Assembly: GCA_006503535.1 (NCBI GenBank)
Contig: QYRS01000009.1
Location: forward strand, 434,001 to 498,000
Reading direction: 5' to 3'
Origin: Arthrinium phaeospermum
Taxonomy: Eukaryota > Ascomycota > Sordariomycetes > Amphisphaeriales > Apiosporaceae
Length of the DNA stretch: 64,000 nucleotides
The position numbers and the translations under genes are program-made. Shown piece after piece: positions 11,870-23,586 of this stretch; position 1 is the stretch's first letter, and every line of letters starts with the position of its first letter. The notes beneath the pieces are model-generated. The model saw only the letters and a list, made by a program, of their open reading frames with translations. It made no database searches and was not told the origin of the DNA.

Positions 11870-13772
11870 TTATCCGTCCGCACTTTTACTCCAGCTGCGA
11901 ATGCGCGCTCCGTACTACCGCAACATATGTCAGTCGGTTATCGCATAACTTATCCAATCTTTTATTCCAACTTACGTGATAGAAAACGAACGGCACCGGG
12001 ATAAAGAGCACAGCTATGCCACCCAGTAGAGAGTTACCCGGCCCAATCCCAAGTCGGCCGAACAGCGCTCGTGCCTAGTTTCCCCTGTTGTTAGCATGGT
12101 TCAGCATGAAAACGACCCATGGAATGATCGAGCGCGACTCACGAAAAGCGGGAACGACGCCCCGAACGAGGCCCGGAACAGCGCCGCCCCAGCAAAGACA
12201 GACGCTGCGTCCCGGGCATAGGCGATACCGATGTAGTTGTAGATGGAGTTGAAGAGCGTGACCATCCCCACAGAGAAGAGTCCCGAACCGAGTACAGAAA
12301 CGACCCAGTGGACGTCCGGCCGCGACGTCCAGCCAAACCAGAACAGGCAGATAGGCAGCGCGAAACAGCCGACGAAGGTGGGCGGCAGCAGATCCTCGGG
12401 CACGAAAGTGCCGTCGCGCATCTTGGGCACGATTTTGAGGCGCGTCCAGAGCAGGAAGAGCGGGACGGTGACGGCGGCGAAGACGAAAATGCCGAGGAAG
12501 ACGAGGCCCTGTTGGCCCGAGGTGAAGTGATAGATGTCGCCGTAGACGAGCGGGAAGGACTCGAACCAGAGGAAGAGCACGCCATACAGGAGACCGGCGT
12601 ACAGGTCCACGAGCAGGATGACGGGCTCGCCGAAGGTCAGGGTGAAGGCCCGGCCCAGCATCACCAGGGTGTCTCGTGGGGTATGGTGCGCGGCGTCGAC
12701 TTCGGACTGGCTGTGGAGCCGGTCGTTTCCCGTCGCCTTCCGGAGGCGTTTGGCGCGTTGGTAGAGAATGCTGGCGCTGCTCGTCTCGGGGAAGAGGAAG
12801 AACATGATGAGCAGGACGAGCACGCCCATCCAGGTGAAGACCCAGATGGTCCAGCGCCAGCCCTGGGCCGGGGCGAGGTAACCGCCGATGATGGGGCCGA
12901 AGACGGGACCGCATATGCCCGCCGAGGCCCAGATGCAGAGCAGGGACGGGACCGCGGTCGGGTGGTAGATGTCGGTGATGGTACCTCCGCCCGTCGACAG
13001 GCAGGGGCTCCCACAGAACCCGGTCACCCAGCGGAAGACGAGGAAGACGGCCACGTTGGGCGCGAAGCCCACGGGGAGCTGGAGAAGGAGGAAGGCGAGA
13101 AGGGTCCAGAAGAAGATTCCCGAGCGACCGATCTTGGGCATCTCGGATAGGGGTGACCAGAGCATGGGTCCGACCCCATATCCGCTATGAGGTGAGGGCG
13201 GGGGAGAGTCAGCATGGTACGCTTGCAGCAAGGCCGTAAACAGCCAGACAGTTCGGTATGGTTGCTCACAGGGTGAAAAGGGAAAGGCCCAAAGTGGCGA
13301 CAATCTCGCTCACGCCGAACTCCGCCATCAGGCCGGCCTCGCCGGGCACGTAGATGGAGCTGGCAATGTAGACGGCGAAGTTAAGCAGGCACAGCTGGAA
13401 AGCGATCAAGTGCTTGAGGCCGGATGGCCAGTTTTGCGGGTTCTGCGAGGACAGTGAGTTGGCGATGCAGCAAGAAGAAGAAGAGCAATATAGAAAAGGG
13501 GTGGTTCGAACCTCTGGGTCGTCTGTGCTATACCAGCCGACTATCTGTACGCTGTGCTCATCGAGTGTGTTTGGTGTTGAACCTTGATAGTCGAGTGCAG
13601 GTGCCGCCTGGCTCCGTGTGTCGCTTGGTTTCTCACATGCGCTTGCCTCGTTCTTCTGTATTGCGCCCTTCCAAAGAGACGGATCCCGCTCGTCGGGATA
13701 TCGGAATAGTCTTCCGCGAGAAATAGTGCGCACGAGCTGACCAAAGACGGTGGTCTGTAGATGGAAGGCCAT
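11870..13772 (-). CDS. MFS multidrug/polyamine exporter, DHA1 (TPO1/FLU1-like)
   Basis: Five exons by hand: 13512-13772, 13270-13442, 12143-13184, 11976-12074 and 11870-11914; 539 aa. The frame is continuous across all junctions and splices the family signatures STDDPE|NPQNWP and SLFTL|GYGVGPMLWSPLSE. The start is the ATG of MAFHLQTTVFGQLVR; an apparent longer N-terminus would need a non-ATG codon. The protein is a 12-helix proton antiporter of the plasma membrane with a cytosolic N-terminus. GYGVGPMLWSPLSEMP after helix 2 and PVFGPIIGGYLAP (antiporter motif C region) mark the drug:H+ antiporter-1 family. The last two small exons (ending VPFVFYH|YGARIRSWSK) are missed by simple ORF reading. 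The likely substrate is a toxic small molecule or polyamine. Confidence 0.88.
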
Positions 13773-15669
13773 GTCGTGAACGGATAAGTGCCCAAGGGAC
13801 TGACCCAAGACGAGTGATCGGGAGCTTGCTGGTGCCTCATTTGCTCCCCCTTATATGCATCTACAGTCTGACGTTGATCTGGCCGGACTTAGACGAGCTA
13901 ACGTCGCAAAGTCCGGCCAGCGACGATGATGGCAGGAATGCGGTCGGGGGGTCGGAGGATCATCGTTGCTTCCATGTGGTTGATCCGATGTCAATCCCGC
14001 GCTGCATTATCGCCGATGACGCGGGACGGGTAAGGCAAGTGCTCCTTGAGTCCAACAACCCCGCCATCAATCTACTAGTGGCTATGTACATCCAGACTCA
14101 CTATATGTGCCTGATTGGGTTTGAAGGGGGCTCTAAACGCCGACAACGACAATACTACCTAAGTAAGTGGAAGCACTGATAGCCTTAGCTGTATTTTATT
14201 CTCGGGGTATTCACCGAGTAATGATTGGTATTGCTAGGTGCCAGGAAACGAGGGGGCGTGTATCGCACGGCAATGACAGGAATTGTCAGCTGCCTTGATA
14301 CTCTTGCCCACAAGACAGAAACAAGCAAACGAAGGGGAGGCCTCCCAACTAATAACTCATCGAGTATGCGAAAATATCACTTGAATGTGGAAGGCTGGAG
14401 GTGAATATGGAGAGAGGTTGTTATGAGTGTAGTCACACCACTGTAGCGGATGGCACGGTGTTTGTATGGAGTGAGATGATCCTCGGTGGGGGAACCGACC
14501 TGCGGTCAGGATAGTGGGCTACCGCTGCTGCAATTCAGGTCCAAGGGAAGAGCTACGCTGAAGGTGAACCTCCGGCCGGCCTGTAGCAGCCACACCGCCA
14601 CGCGTGGCTAAACTCATCGAAAGGAAGTCTTAGGACAGGCCTGCGCATCTCCCGAGATTTCGAAATCGGCGCCCTGTCCCGAATGTACCAAGATCGGATC
14701 AACTGTCAAGTCAGATGTGCCCAGGAGGCTGGGCGAAAGGTAAAAAGCAATGTCGTCCAATGGCGTCGAGAATGATTCGTCTCCGATGTGACCTGTGGTT
14801 TGGTGCCTGAATCGTGCATCCCCCCTGCCCTCAACAAAGCGACCCATGCACCGGCGCTGGGGCCATTTCCAGAACGATGTTCTCGACCCCGTGCAAATGG
14901 GGGGAGAGGGGACATCGAAGGTGGAATCGGCACTGCAGCGTCTCTCCCGCGAGGGTTCCATACGTATGCACGACATGATCATTACATGTTGAACTATTCT
15001 CTAGCATGGCATGCGCAATGTCTGTCAACGTAGGAATTGCACAATTGTCCCAGAAAGAGAATGATATGGGTAGGTTCTGAGACCATGGTCGAAGGTTCGG
15101 TGCACGCGACAGGCAGAAGAGTCAATGTACTTGCGTGGCGGTCATGTGTCGGTGCCTGGGCCCTTTGATCCTGGAGCGCTGAGGCTTCGAGCGTTTTCTT
15201 CGGGCTTGTCTGGGCGGTGGACAGGAACAGTGGACTGCTGGATGTTGCGGATGGATCGCAATCTGGTCCCCACATTCTAATGCGGCTGCCTTATGCACCG
15301 GCGCGACTCAATGCGGTGCAAGTGCAGGTGCAGCGGGCCTAGCGCGCTGCCGTTAGTGCTACCAACTACAGGCATCTGGTAGCGGCTTGGGCCTGCCAGG
15401 CGTGACCTCTACCGTCATTCATCCACTGCGACTACTCCAAAACCTCATCTCTTCTCCTCCGGTTTCAACACCTCAACCCCAACCCAAAAATATATACACA
15501 GTGGCGTTCTCTGGATTCCAAGTTCTCCCAATACGTTTTCAATCTTTTCTCTGCTCTCTTGCGACCTCGCGATCTTCGGCATCTTCAAAACCACCGCCCA
15601 CCGCCCATTCCATTCGATTGTATACCATCACTTCCACGAGTCACAAGAGTCACACCCAACCCGACAACC
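13773..15669. other. 1.9-kb intergenic region without a recognisable gene
   Basis: Contains several frames of 60-120 codons on both strands, but none has a protein-like composition, family motif or splice partners I could find. The last 250 bp before 15670 are pyrimidine-rich, as usual for a fungal 5' UTR and promoter. Confidence 0.5.
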
Positions 15670-16779
15670 ATGGCGCCGCCCGCCGAGATAACCATCCCCA
15701 CGACGTCGCTGTCCAAAACCGACGACGGTTCCAAACCGTACACCCTCTACAACATCACCCTCCGTTTACCGCTCCGCACATACGTCGTGCAAAAACGCTA
15801 CAACGACTTCGCCGCCCTCCACCAGGCAATCCAAACACATGTGGGCGCCCCACCCCCCGCACCGCTTCCCGGAAAGTCCTGGTTCAAGAGCACGATAAAC
15901 TCACCGGAGCTGACGGAAGATCGACGTCGGGGCCTCGAGACATACCTTCGCGGCATCGCCGAGAGCCCGGACCGGAGGTGGCGGGATACGCCGGCCTGGC
16001 GCACATTTTTGAACTTGCCGGGCCTCAACAGTGCCGGTAACAGCGCGGCCTCGGTGCGCGCGGGTGGCGGCTTTGGCATACCGACGCGAGACGCGGCAAG
16101 AAATGCAGGTGCGCAAGACCCCGGTACATGGCTGGACCTACACAAGGAGATGAAGGCTGAGCTTCAAGAGGCACGGCGATGTCTGGCGAGGCGAGACGGC
16201 GCGACAGATAACGCGACGGCCCTGGAGGCCGGGGCGGCGGCCAAGCGATCGCTCGTCAAGGCCGGCGGCTACCTCACATCGCTGGGCGATGGGCTGCGCG
16301 GCATCGCCGACAGCAAGAGGCTGGGCGAGGGCGAGATCCGGCGGCGGAAGGACCTGTTGTCGGCCGCCAGGGTGGACCGGGACGACTTGGACAAACTGAG
16401 CAGCGCTATTGCGACGCACATGAAGGTGGGAGGGCACGGAAGCTCAGGGATGCCGTCGGCGAGCGATAAGGTCGCTCTGCTGGGCGGGGACCGGCCACGC
16501 GCTTCGGGACGGGTGCTTGGGGCGCCGCTGCCCGAGACTGACCGGACGAGGGAGCTCGACAACCAAGGCGTGGTGCAGCTGCAGCGGCAGATGATGTCTG
16601 AACAGGATCAAGACGTCGAGAGCCTGACCAAGATAGTGCAGCGCCAGCGGGAGATCGCGGAGGAGATCAACAGCGAGGTGACGCGGCAGAACGAGATGCT
16701 GGAGGCGGTGGACGACGACGCCAGCCGGCTCGACAAGAAGACGAATATCGCCAAGAAGCGGGTCAAGAACTTGCGATGA
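15670..16779 (+). CDS. vam7: VAM7-like PX-domain Qc-SNARE
   Basis: Single exon, 369 aa; the start at CAACCATGG fits a fungal Kozak context and gives a PX domain from about residue 5. The PX domain (about 5-115) has KRYNDFAALH (the RYxDF motif), the PLPGKSWF proline loop and RRRGLETYL, which in the family bind phosphatidylinositol 3-phosphate. The C-terminal SNARE coiled coil covers about 305-369, with the central Q in EVTRQNEMLEAVDD and no transmembrane segment after it. That is the architecture of Vam7, the soluble Qc-SNARE recruited by PI3P and HOPS for vacuole fusion. This is a housekeeping gene and marks this part as core genome. Confidence 0.9.
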   Translation: MAPPAEITIPTTSLSKTDDGSKPYTLYNITLRLPLRTYVVQKRYNDFAALHQAIQTHVGAPPPAPLPGKSWFKSTINSPELTEDRRRGLETYLRGIAESPDRRWRDTPAWRTFLNLPGLNSAGNSAASVRAGGGFGIPTRDAARNAGAQDPGTWLDLHKEMKAELQEARRCLARRDGATDNATALEAGAAAKRSLVKAGGYLTSLGDGLRGIADSKRLGEGEIRRRKDLLSAARVDRDDLDKLSSAIATHMKVGGHGSSGMPSASDKVALLGGDRPRASGRVLGAPLPETDRTRELDNQGVVQLQRQMMSEQDQDVESLTKIVQRQREIAEEINSEVTRQNEMLEAVDDDASRLDKKTNIAKKRVKNLR

Positions 16780-17316
16780 CGGGACCTCCTCCTGGGCTTG
16801 ACCGTACGAGGGACACTGCTCTGGGTCGAGGTCTTCGTGATCGCGGTCCAGCTCGCAAGGGGGATCCTGGGATGGACGGCCTGGTGTGCCCGGGCCGTGC
16901 TGGTGCTGACCCGTCGACTGCTCTGACGAGACAGGCAAACGAAAGAAAGAGATTGGGTTTGTTTTGCTGTTTTGGTTGCATAGGGGGTGTGTACGAGACG
17001 CGACGTGGTTCCAGCATTTTGAATTTCCCATTTCCCCCCGTAAAGCGAGTTTAATGAATTTATTTTGGATCGGACACGATAGGGCCTGTTTTCTTGTTCT
17101 TTGATTTTTTTTATGCCCGCGCTTGGGTTGTGGGAGAGCGGCATTGGGACAGTATGATACCACACACCATAGAGACTGTTAATAATCATGATAGCTACGG
17201 AGAATGTTACATATCTGGCGACGACTGATACACATATGATATAATATCCACCAGAGCATCCTCGTTCTTCTTCTTCATCGCCCGTCCCTTCGCCCGGGGC
17301 CAACCGTACCATACGG
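16780..17316. other. convergent 3' region
   Basis: 3' flanks of the VAM7-like gene (plus) and the GMC gene (minus). AT-rich stretches around 17050-17250 probably serve as polyadenylation regions. No other gene seen. Confidence 0.5.
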
Positions 17317-19754
17317 CTACCCTGCTGTTTGATGGTGCTGGATGATGATGTCCGACGCACGTTCGGCTAGCGCGTACAGGATCGCGGTGAGGTGGCCGCT
17401 GACCTGGAGCGGCATCACCGAGGCGTCGACCACCCGGACGTTCCGGGTCCCGTACACGCGCAGCTCGGGGTCGACGACGCCGCCGAGGTCGCGCGACATC
17501 ATGGCGGCTGTGCCGAGGCCGTGGTGGTTGGGGGCGGCTGTGTGGGGTGGGAAACCCACTCATTTAGTAACATGGTACGAGGTGGACAAGGGGTTGATGC
17601 ATGGGGGTGGGTGCAAGTCAAGAAAGAAGAAAAAGACCGACTTACCAGCGTTTGTCAGATGCGCTTCCCACTGCGCATCCGTCGCGTTGGAATCCGGCAG
17701 CGCTTCTGCGCCGGGCACGGTGTTGGCGCCGACCAGCTCGGACATGGGCGCTGTTTGCCAGAAACGCTGCGCTATGCGCCCGGCGGCTATGGCGAGGGTC
17801 TTGTCGAAGTCGGCGAGGAGGTATTGCGGGTCAATTTCCTATTGCGTTCACGGTATCAGTTAGGTTCGAGGCTAAGCGGGCGATACAAGGTCCCGGGTGA
17901 GGGACCCAGGGGGGTCGAGGGAAGGCGGGTTGGAGCGTAGACAGTTGGGTGTAGAGGCGCATCTGCTTCCAGCCCGAAGTCTGCCTGAGGGAAGGGAGGC
18001 GAACTCTATGGGAGCGAAACGTGGAGAGTATGGAAGGGAAGGAAGGTACGTACCGGGCCCTGGTCGCCGACGCCAAGGTGCACGCTGCCCCGCGAGAACG
18101 GCAGTAGGGGCCACCACGCCGACCCGAATTGACCAGGCTGCGCGAAGCCGATGATCTCGGCGACGGTGACGTTCTTCGCGAAGATGAGGTCGTGTTGGAG
18201 GCGGAAGACGCGCTCCAGGGCTGCGGCCGAGACTCTTCCGCCGTTCGCGGCGGCGACCTGGGTGGACCAGATGGGTATGGAGTCCAGGGTCCGGGAGGCA
18301 AGGGCGGCGACCAGGTTGGAGGGGCCGAAGAGATCGGCGGCGGTCAGGAAGGTGGCGTAAGGGGTGATGACGCCGGTCTCGAGGGCCTCGGGCGTGGTGC
18401 CGTTGTAGACTATGATGGTGTTGGGCTGGTCCTGGAAGTTCTCGCCGACGCCAGGTAGATTGACGACCACGGGTATGTCGAAGGAGGAAAGGATGCTGCA
18501 TTCCAGTTATTGATGTTCTTAATCCTCGTCGATGAACGTGTAAGGGAGAGGGCACGATCAAGTGCATAGGAAGAAGAGGGGGGAGATGGTGTCGCCTTAC
18601 TCTGGATTCCCTACCCCTGACTGCTCGAGGATCAAGGGAGTCTGAATGGCGCCCGCCGAGAGGATTACTTCTCTCTTGGCCACGACCATCATCGTATCCC
18701 CGTTCGGGGTCTCGTACTCAACACCCCGCGCCACCACTGTCGCGTCTCCGTCCTCCGTGCCACACACGCCGTCTTCCCACACCACCCGCTTCACCGTCCC
18801 CCGAACAATGTCGAGGTTCGGTCGATCTACCACATCCCAGAGATACGCCCTCGCCGCATCCTCGCGCACGTCCGCGTCCCGGTCGACGGTCATCGGCCAC
18901 GCCGCGAACCCTCGTACGTCACCGCCGTTGGGATCGTGGTTTCGCCGCTGTCCCAGGACTTCCCACGTCGTGGCCATGCGGTCAAACAGCGTGCCGTTGA
19001 GCATAGCGTACGGGAAGCCCGTCCGTAGCGGGCCCGACTCGCCGTGGTACGCCGGGTCCCAGGCCGCGCCCGCCGCCGCCTGGCCTTCGGTGGGGGGTGC
19101 GAACGACTCGCCGCGGAGGCAGTACGGGTACAGCGCGCTCCAGTTCCAGCCGGGGTTGCCGAGCGCGGCCCAGGCGTCGAGCTCGGGGGCGTCGCCGCGG
19201 ACGTAGGTCATTCCGTTGATGGTGCTGGTGCCGCCGATCGCTTTGCCTTGGTGGTACTCCAAAGAGCGGTTTTCAAGGTGCCGCTGTGGTGTCGTCGCAT
19301 CTAGCACGCGCAGTTAGATCCGAAGACTAACTCTCCAAGTCAATTCCTGGCCAATCCTCGTAGTACGCCTTCGTACGGAATCGCCTGCGGATTCGCATGC
19401 ACGGGGCACATCTTACTTGAAAGATGTTAGTTGGGGTCTCACACAAGGTCTCCATATACCCTATATCTGGGGCGTATCTTACCATTGCCAGTCTATATGC
19501 GTTCCGAACGGCACAGTGAAAGCGAGCGGGTTGGTGACATTGGGGTTTGCGTGTTCATCGCATCCCGGCTCGAGCACGAGAACCGTCACGGACGGGTCCG
19601 CAGACAGGCGATTGGCCACCACGAGGCCGGCCGTCCCGGCACCGGCGACTACGTAGTCGTACTCGTAACATGACGCCACGGTGACCAAGCCCAGCGTCGC
19701 TATCAGGGTGGCTGGCAAAGTAATTGAGCGATCGCGTACGCCGTAGGAATGCAT
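17317..19754 (-). CDS. secreted GMC oxidoreductase, one splice junction out of phase
   Basis: Best exons: 19483-19754, 18601-19300, 18054-18495, 17646-17838 and 17317-17537, about 610 aa. [19 protein letters not shown] is a signal peptide. The FAD-binding Rossmann motif is [15 protein letters not shown], followed by [18 protein letters not shown] (GMC signature 1) and [18 protein letters not shown] (signature 2). The C-terminus has the active-site [10 protein letters not shown] and [17 protein letters not shown]. The family (glucose/aryl-alcohol oxidase-like, also secondary-metabolism dehydrogenases) oxidises alcohols with FAD. Exons 2-5 join cleanly. Between exon 1 (ending DWQ plus two bases) and exon 2 (AT|GCG ACG) the phase does not fit; see findings. 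It may be a recent pseudogene or a misread junction. Confidence 0.8.
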
Positions 19755-21956
19755 AATGAGTGGCTGGTAAGTCACGAAGATGCCTAGAAGCCGAGTCAAG
19801 ACGTTGGCGGGAGGCAATCGACAGTTTCTACGCTTACGCAATTTTGGCCCGAAAGAAGGGACGCCCATCTACCACCGTCATATTACCAAGCTATCCCGTA
19901 TTACGGAAATGGAGGTCCGATACGGGCGTGAACCCCGTGAACCCCGCGATCTAACAGCCAAGACGAGGGGTCCCACCATCTCGGTCCCGAGCTTCAGCTT
20001 CTTCACATTAAGTACTTGCTGATGGAACTACCCACCGATTTGGAAGATGCCCCATACTAGATTTATTATCCTTGCGCTGATTTTCGTACAGTACTTCACA
20101 TGGATAATCAATCGGCCAGGTTATCCAATCGCGTGTTCCATTTATTGGAAAAAACGTTATGCCAATAGCATCAACTGGTCCCGGGTATGTGCAGTGCGCG
20201 CTATCAAGGGGTATGTCGAGCCTAACATTTCGATAAGACGCACTTATGACAATGCGCAAGGTCGCCATAATAATTCTATGTCAGGTACTCCGTAGTGTGG
20301 ATTGATGCAGAATTGTTTTCTAGCAGTTATCCCAGTCCTTGTTCAAGCGGTCATGTATCCATTCCTTCGGGAAGATCCTCCCCTTGAAAAGAATCTCGTG
20401 TTGCAGCACAGTAGGATTATCGAAACGTACACAGAGTGTGTGACCAGGGAGGCTTTCTACCGGGCAATCAATAATTAATAATGTGGAATGCAATGGGGGG
20501 TTACACAGCCCATTACACCTGGAGCATGACACCTGCATGACCACGTGCGATGCACGTAATCAGCGACAAGTGACTATCAACACATTCAGTGACTAAAGGT
20601 TTCTCGAGGTAAACTCAATTAAATATTTAAGAGGTGACCTATACTGGCAAAGATGATCGTATGATCCCTACTCCTGGTCAGGGCTGCTGCATATCGAGAA
20701 TATGGTATATCACTCAAGCTAGAATGTGCCAGCCTCGCATAAAACGGCTTCGAGTTCCCGATGCAGCTATGCGTGGCCATTGACAGCATTGCTCTCGTAC
20801 TCGTCTCCATAGAGCCGTGGCGGGCTGACGCTGCGGATCATCTTTCGATTTCACCTGTCGGCTTCGTGCCGCGGCAAAGTCCGCATGATCCTGGTTGCCT
20901 CTTCGACGCCCTGGACTAGTCCATATCAGCGGCTATATGCAAGTATCCTCGTTTTTGACAGGGGCCACTGGCATCGTTGATCTTTTGCCTCTTAGGCTCC
21001 GGTTTGCCTCAGCCGATGGCGGGGCCATCGCAGCCAGCCGGTGATCGCGGAGTGCCATTCCATGGTCACTACCTGATGGGCTTGGGACAACAGGCGTTCG
21101 ACTCCCTTTCTCGATCGAGGGCAGGGCACCAGGGTGCCCCTGTTGATCTTTTTTTTATCGGCACTTTTCGATAGTCTCGGGAAGTGACTGGATATGGGAA
21201 ATGTGCAAACTTCGCATTGACCGATGCTGATCAGGCCGGGGTCTCTCATTTAACAGCGGCAGTCAACCCGAACCGGTGATTTCAATCTTATCCATGCTCT
21301 ATTCGTGCTGAGATGCAGATGGAACGGAAGTGTGCATGACAACCAGCCTCTTCATCCGGCGGTCTGACTCACCTGTTCCCGTTAGAGGGAGTATATGTCG
21401 AGCCGGTGCAGCCGGTAGCTTTCCGGCGGCTTGCCGTTTACTGTACCTACTATCATTGAATCAATATCTCCGTTTCTGAGATATACACGTAACTAGTGGG
21501 GCTGAGCTCGACCAGTGAGAGTCATGCCGCCTGATCCCTCGCTAGGGTTACTAGCCCCACCTGGAGTCTGGCGAGATGCCGATGTTCCTAGCGGATACAA
21601 CTTCATCTAGGGGACTTGACGATCTGAGATGCTTGATTGACAATCAGGCTGCAGTGTAACCATCCAAAATCTGTCCAGTGAGGCGGGCACCCCACACTCC
21701 GATTGAACAAACCGGCTTGAGTTGGCGGTGCCTAGCTTACCCTTTTGGCCCAAGCAGCTAAATACATGTGCATACGAATCCATTTTGATATTAGAGGAAG
21801 AAATATGGGGCACTCTCTGAGACACTCATCCCGGGTCGGGACCTCTGTGCTACCTGATGAAGCTGAACGTAGATGAAATACACTCCTCCTTCTGTAACAT
21901 TCACTAAAGAGACCACCAACTGTTACTCGTAATAGAGCATTCTTTCCGCCATGACA
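19755..21956. other. 2.2-kb region without a recognisable gene
   Basis: Only short frames (60-90 codons) without family features. It separates the conventional genes on the left from the paralog island that starts with gene A1. No repeat family or RNA gene recognised. Confidence 0.5.
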
Positions 21957-22764
21957 TCATCCGCCCCAACCGTCCATGGGGTCAGACCTTGAGCCCCAGT
22001 CTGGGCCTGCGAACTGCATAGTTAAGCTCAGTGGTTAGATTGCTCTTGGGGTGTGAGGCGCGGAGACTTACGTATGATGCGGAAGGCGAGGGTGGGGAGA
22101 ATGGAGTGCCGTTCAATTCTCTTCGGTTTGCTCTTGCTCTGGAAGACTCGGCCCGGAACCCTTCTGTTCTATCCCTGTCAGATCGGTTGTCATGTGGAGC
22201 AGGTGATCCGTTTGCCAAGCTCGTAGAGTCACAGCCTCCGGACTGGAGTGGGGGTTCGGTGCTTCTGGATGCTGATGTAGTTGCTGCTCCATGGGCTCTT
22301 GACCTTTCGCCTGGCTCAAAGATTAGAATAAATAAATCATGTGCTGGATACGTGGAGTATGGCTCACTGGGTGCGAGGGTGCCCATTTCTGGTCCTCCTG
22401 ACGTACTCGTACTGAGCCTATTCAACAGATCCTTGAGCTCGAGCATTTCCTGCCAAACGGGATGCCCCTGATGTCTCCGGATGGCTGATGCGTTGAATAG
22501 ATTGGTGTATATGTCTGTAGAGGTAGCCATGCTCCCTTGCAGAAGGTCTCTCATATCGGACTGCGCCTCATCGCGAAGCTTATCCCACTGAGCGAAGAGT
22601 TCTTCGATGTGTCTTAGGTTGGCAAGCAACTGGGGTACAAGAGGCCGAAGCATCAAATATCTCTCCCACACCTGACTCTCAATTGGAGCAACGTTTGATT
22701 CGAACTGTACCAGGAGATCGTTCTCGCGATCTTCGAGAGAGCGGTAATGATTTCGGTGAGACAT
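21957..22764 (-). CDS. family A protein A1 (coiled-coil, unknown function)
   Basis: Two exons, 22072-22764 and 21957-22013, with a perfect 58-bp intron (GTAAGT ... CTTAAC ... TGCAG); 249 aa ending DPMDGWGG. I do not recognise the family. Residues about 10-125 are helical and charged. Blocks shared with A2 are ENDLLVQFESNVAPIE (ENDILVEFDDAVSPIE in A2), LRHIEELFAQWDKLRDEAQS and RRHQGHPVWQEMLELKDLLN. The C-terminal half is Ser/Pro-rich and probably disordered. Transcribed head to head with B1, whose start lies 822 bp away. There is no signal peptide or membrane segment, so it is cytosolic or nuclear. It may be an adaptor for its partner B protein (inference from the conserved pairing). Confidence 0.75.
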
Positions 22765-23187
22765 GATTTTGCAGTGTTGTGTGGTGTGTTGAAGAAGTAG
22801 GAGAGTAGGTTTCTCGAATGAAGAACGAGCGAAGAAGATTGCGCCGGTTGGGTAGGCTCACCAAGCTGGATGCAGATGCAGGGTCCAGGGCCTATTCGCG
22901 TGCCCCTCTTTTCCTTGGATCACTTCGCGCGATCTGCGAGCCCATTCGTGCCTTAAGCCTGTTTTCCAACCCCTGCAGCTGCCAGACGCAGTCGAAAGGT
23001 GTTATCGAAGATGGCATGTGCTTTCGATTCCGTATGCACAAGTCGTTGCTGGCAGTGTTGTCAATCAACCATCCATCCAACCACGCTGCTGATAATAGTT
23101 GGTCGAAACGCATATTGGGGTATTCGGTTGACGTATTGGCTGTATATCAACCAGATTCGTCATCCAACCAGTTTTTTGACCGTGTTT

Positions 23188-23298
23188 GGTTGATAAATTT
23201 ATGGTCTTGGTTGGTTGAAGAAACAATTGGTCTCTTTGGTTGATGGTTGATACATTTGTGGTCTTGGTTTCTTGAAGAAACAGTTGGTGTCTTCGGCT
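23188..23298 (+). repeat. degenerate tandem repeat, two units of about 57 and 54 bp
   Basis: Unit 1 starts at 23188 and unit 2 at 23245. Both carry GGTTGATA, ATTT(A/G)TGGTCTTGGTT, CTTGAAGAAACA or GTTGAAGAAACA, and TTGGT(C/G)TCTT in the same order; a partial third unit begins at 23299. The differences are mostly single substitutions. Confidence 0.75.
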
Positions 23299-23328
23299 GG
23301 TTGATGGTCTACCTGAATTGAACAACCA

Positions 23329-23344
23329 CCCCCCCCCCCCCCCC
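23329..23344 (+). repeat. 16-bp poly-C tract
   Basis: Uninterrupted C run in the A1-B1 intergenic region, about 240 bp upstream of the B1 start. Its length may vary between isolates, and it could also be a sequencing-length artefact. Confidence 0.9.
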
Positions 23345-23586
23345 AACTTTTCTTTTCTTTTCGTTTCATACCGTTCACCTAAACTGAGTCTCCAACTTCA
23401 TTTGCCATCCACAGCAACAACGTTTTCTACATCGCCGATAATCCCAGAAATCCCCCCGTACTATATTTTCTCTTTATCTTTTCTTCTTTTTGCCCTTTTT
23501 CTTTTCCCCTTCCCCCCTTTTTCCCTCCCGTCTTGCCTACTCCGGCTTGTTTATTGTTCCTCTCCCAGAGCTCACTCTCTTCTCAA

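Larger units (their letters stand above)
22765..23586. promoter_or_regulatory. divergent A1-B1 promoter region with GGTTGA-rich array
   Basis: The 822 bp between the divergent starts of A1 and B1 are dense in GGTTGA/TCAACC-type words from about 23060 to 23310, include a degenerate tandem duplication (23188-23298), a run of 16 C (23329-23344) and then a 250-bp pyrimidine-rich tract leading to the B1 start. Similar GGTTG words recur just downstream of B1 around 24690-24750. A regulatory role is inferred from position only. Confidence 0.5.

Noticed and set aside
12308..13150. 280-codon plus-strand frame
   Set aside because: Low-complexity Glu/Gly/Arg shadow of the MFS gene on the opposite strand.
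13495..13520. GGTTCGAACC as a tRNA T-arm
   Set aside because: No cloverleaf around it; it lies at an exon-intron junction of the MFS gene.
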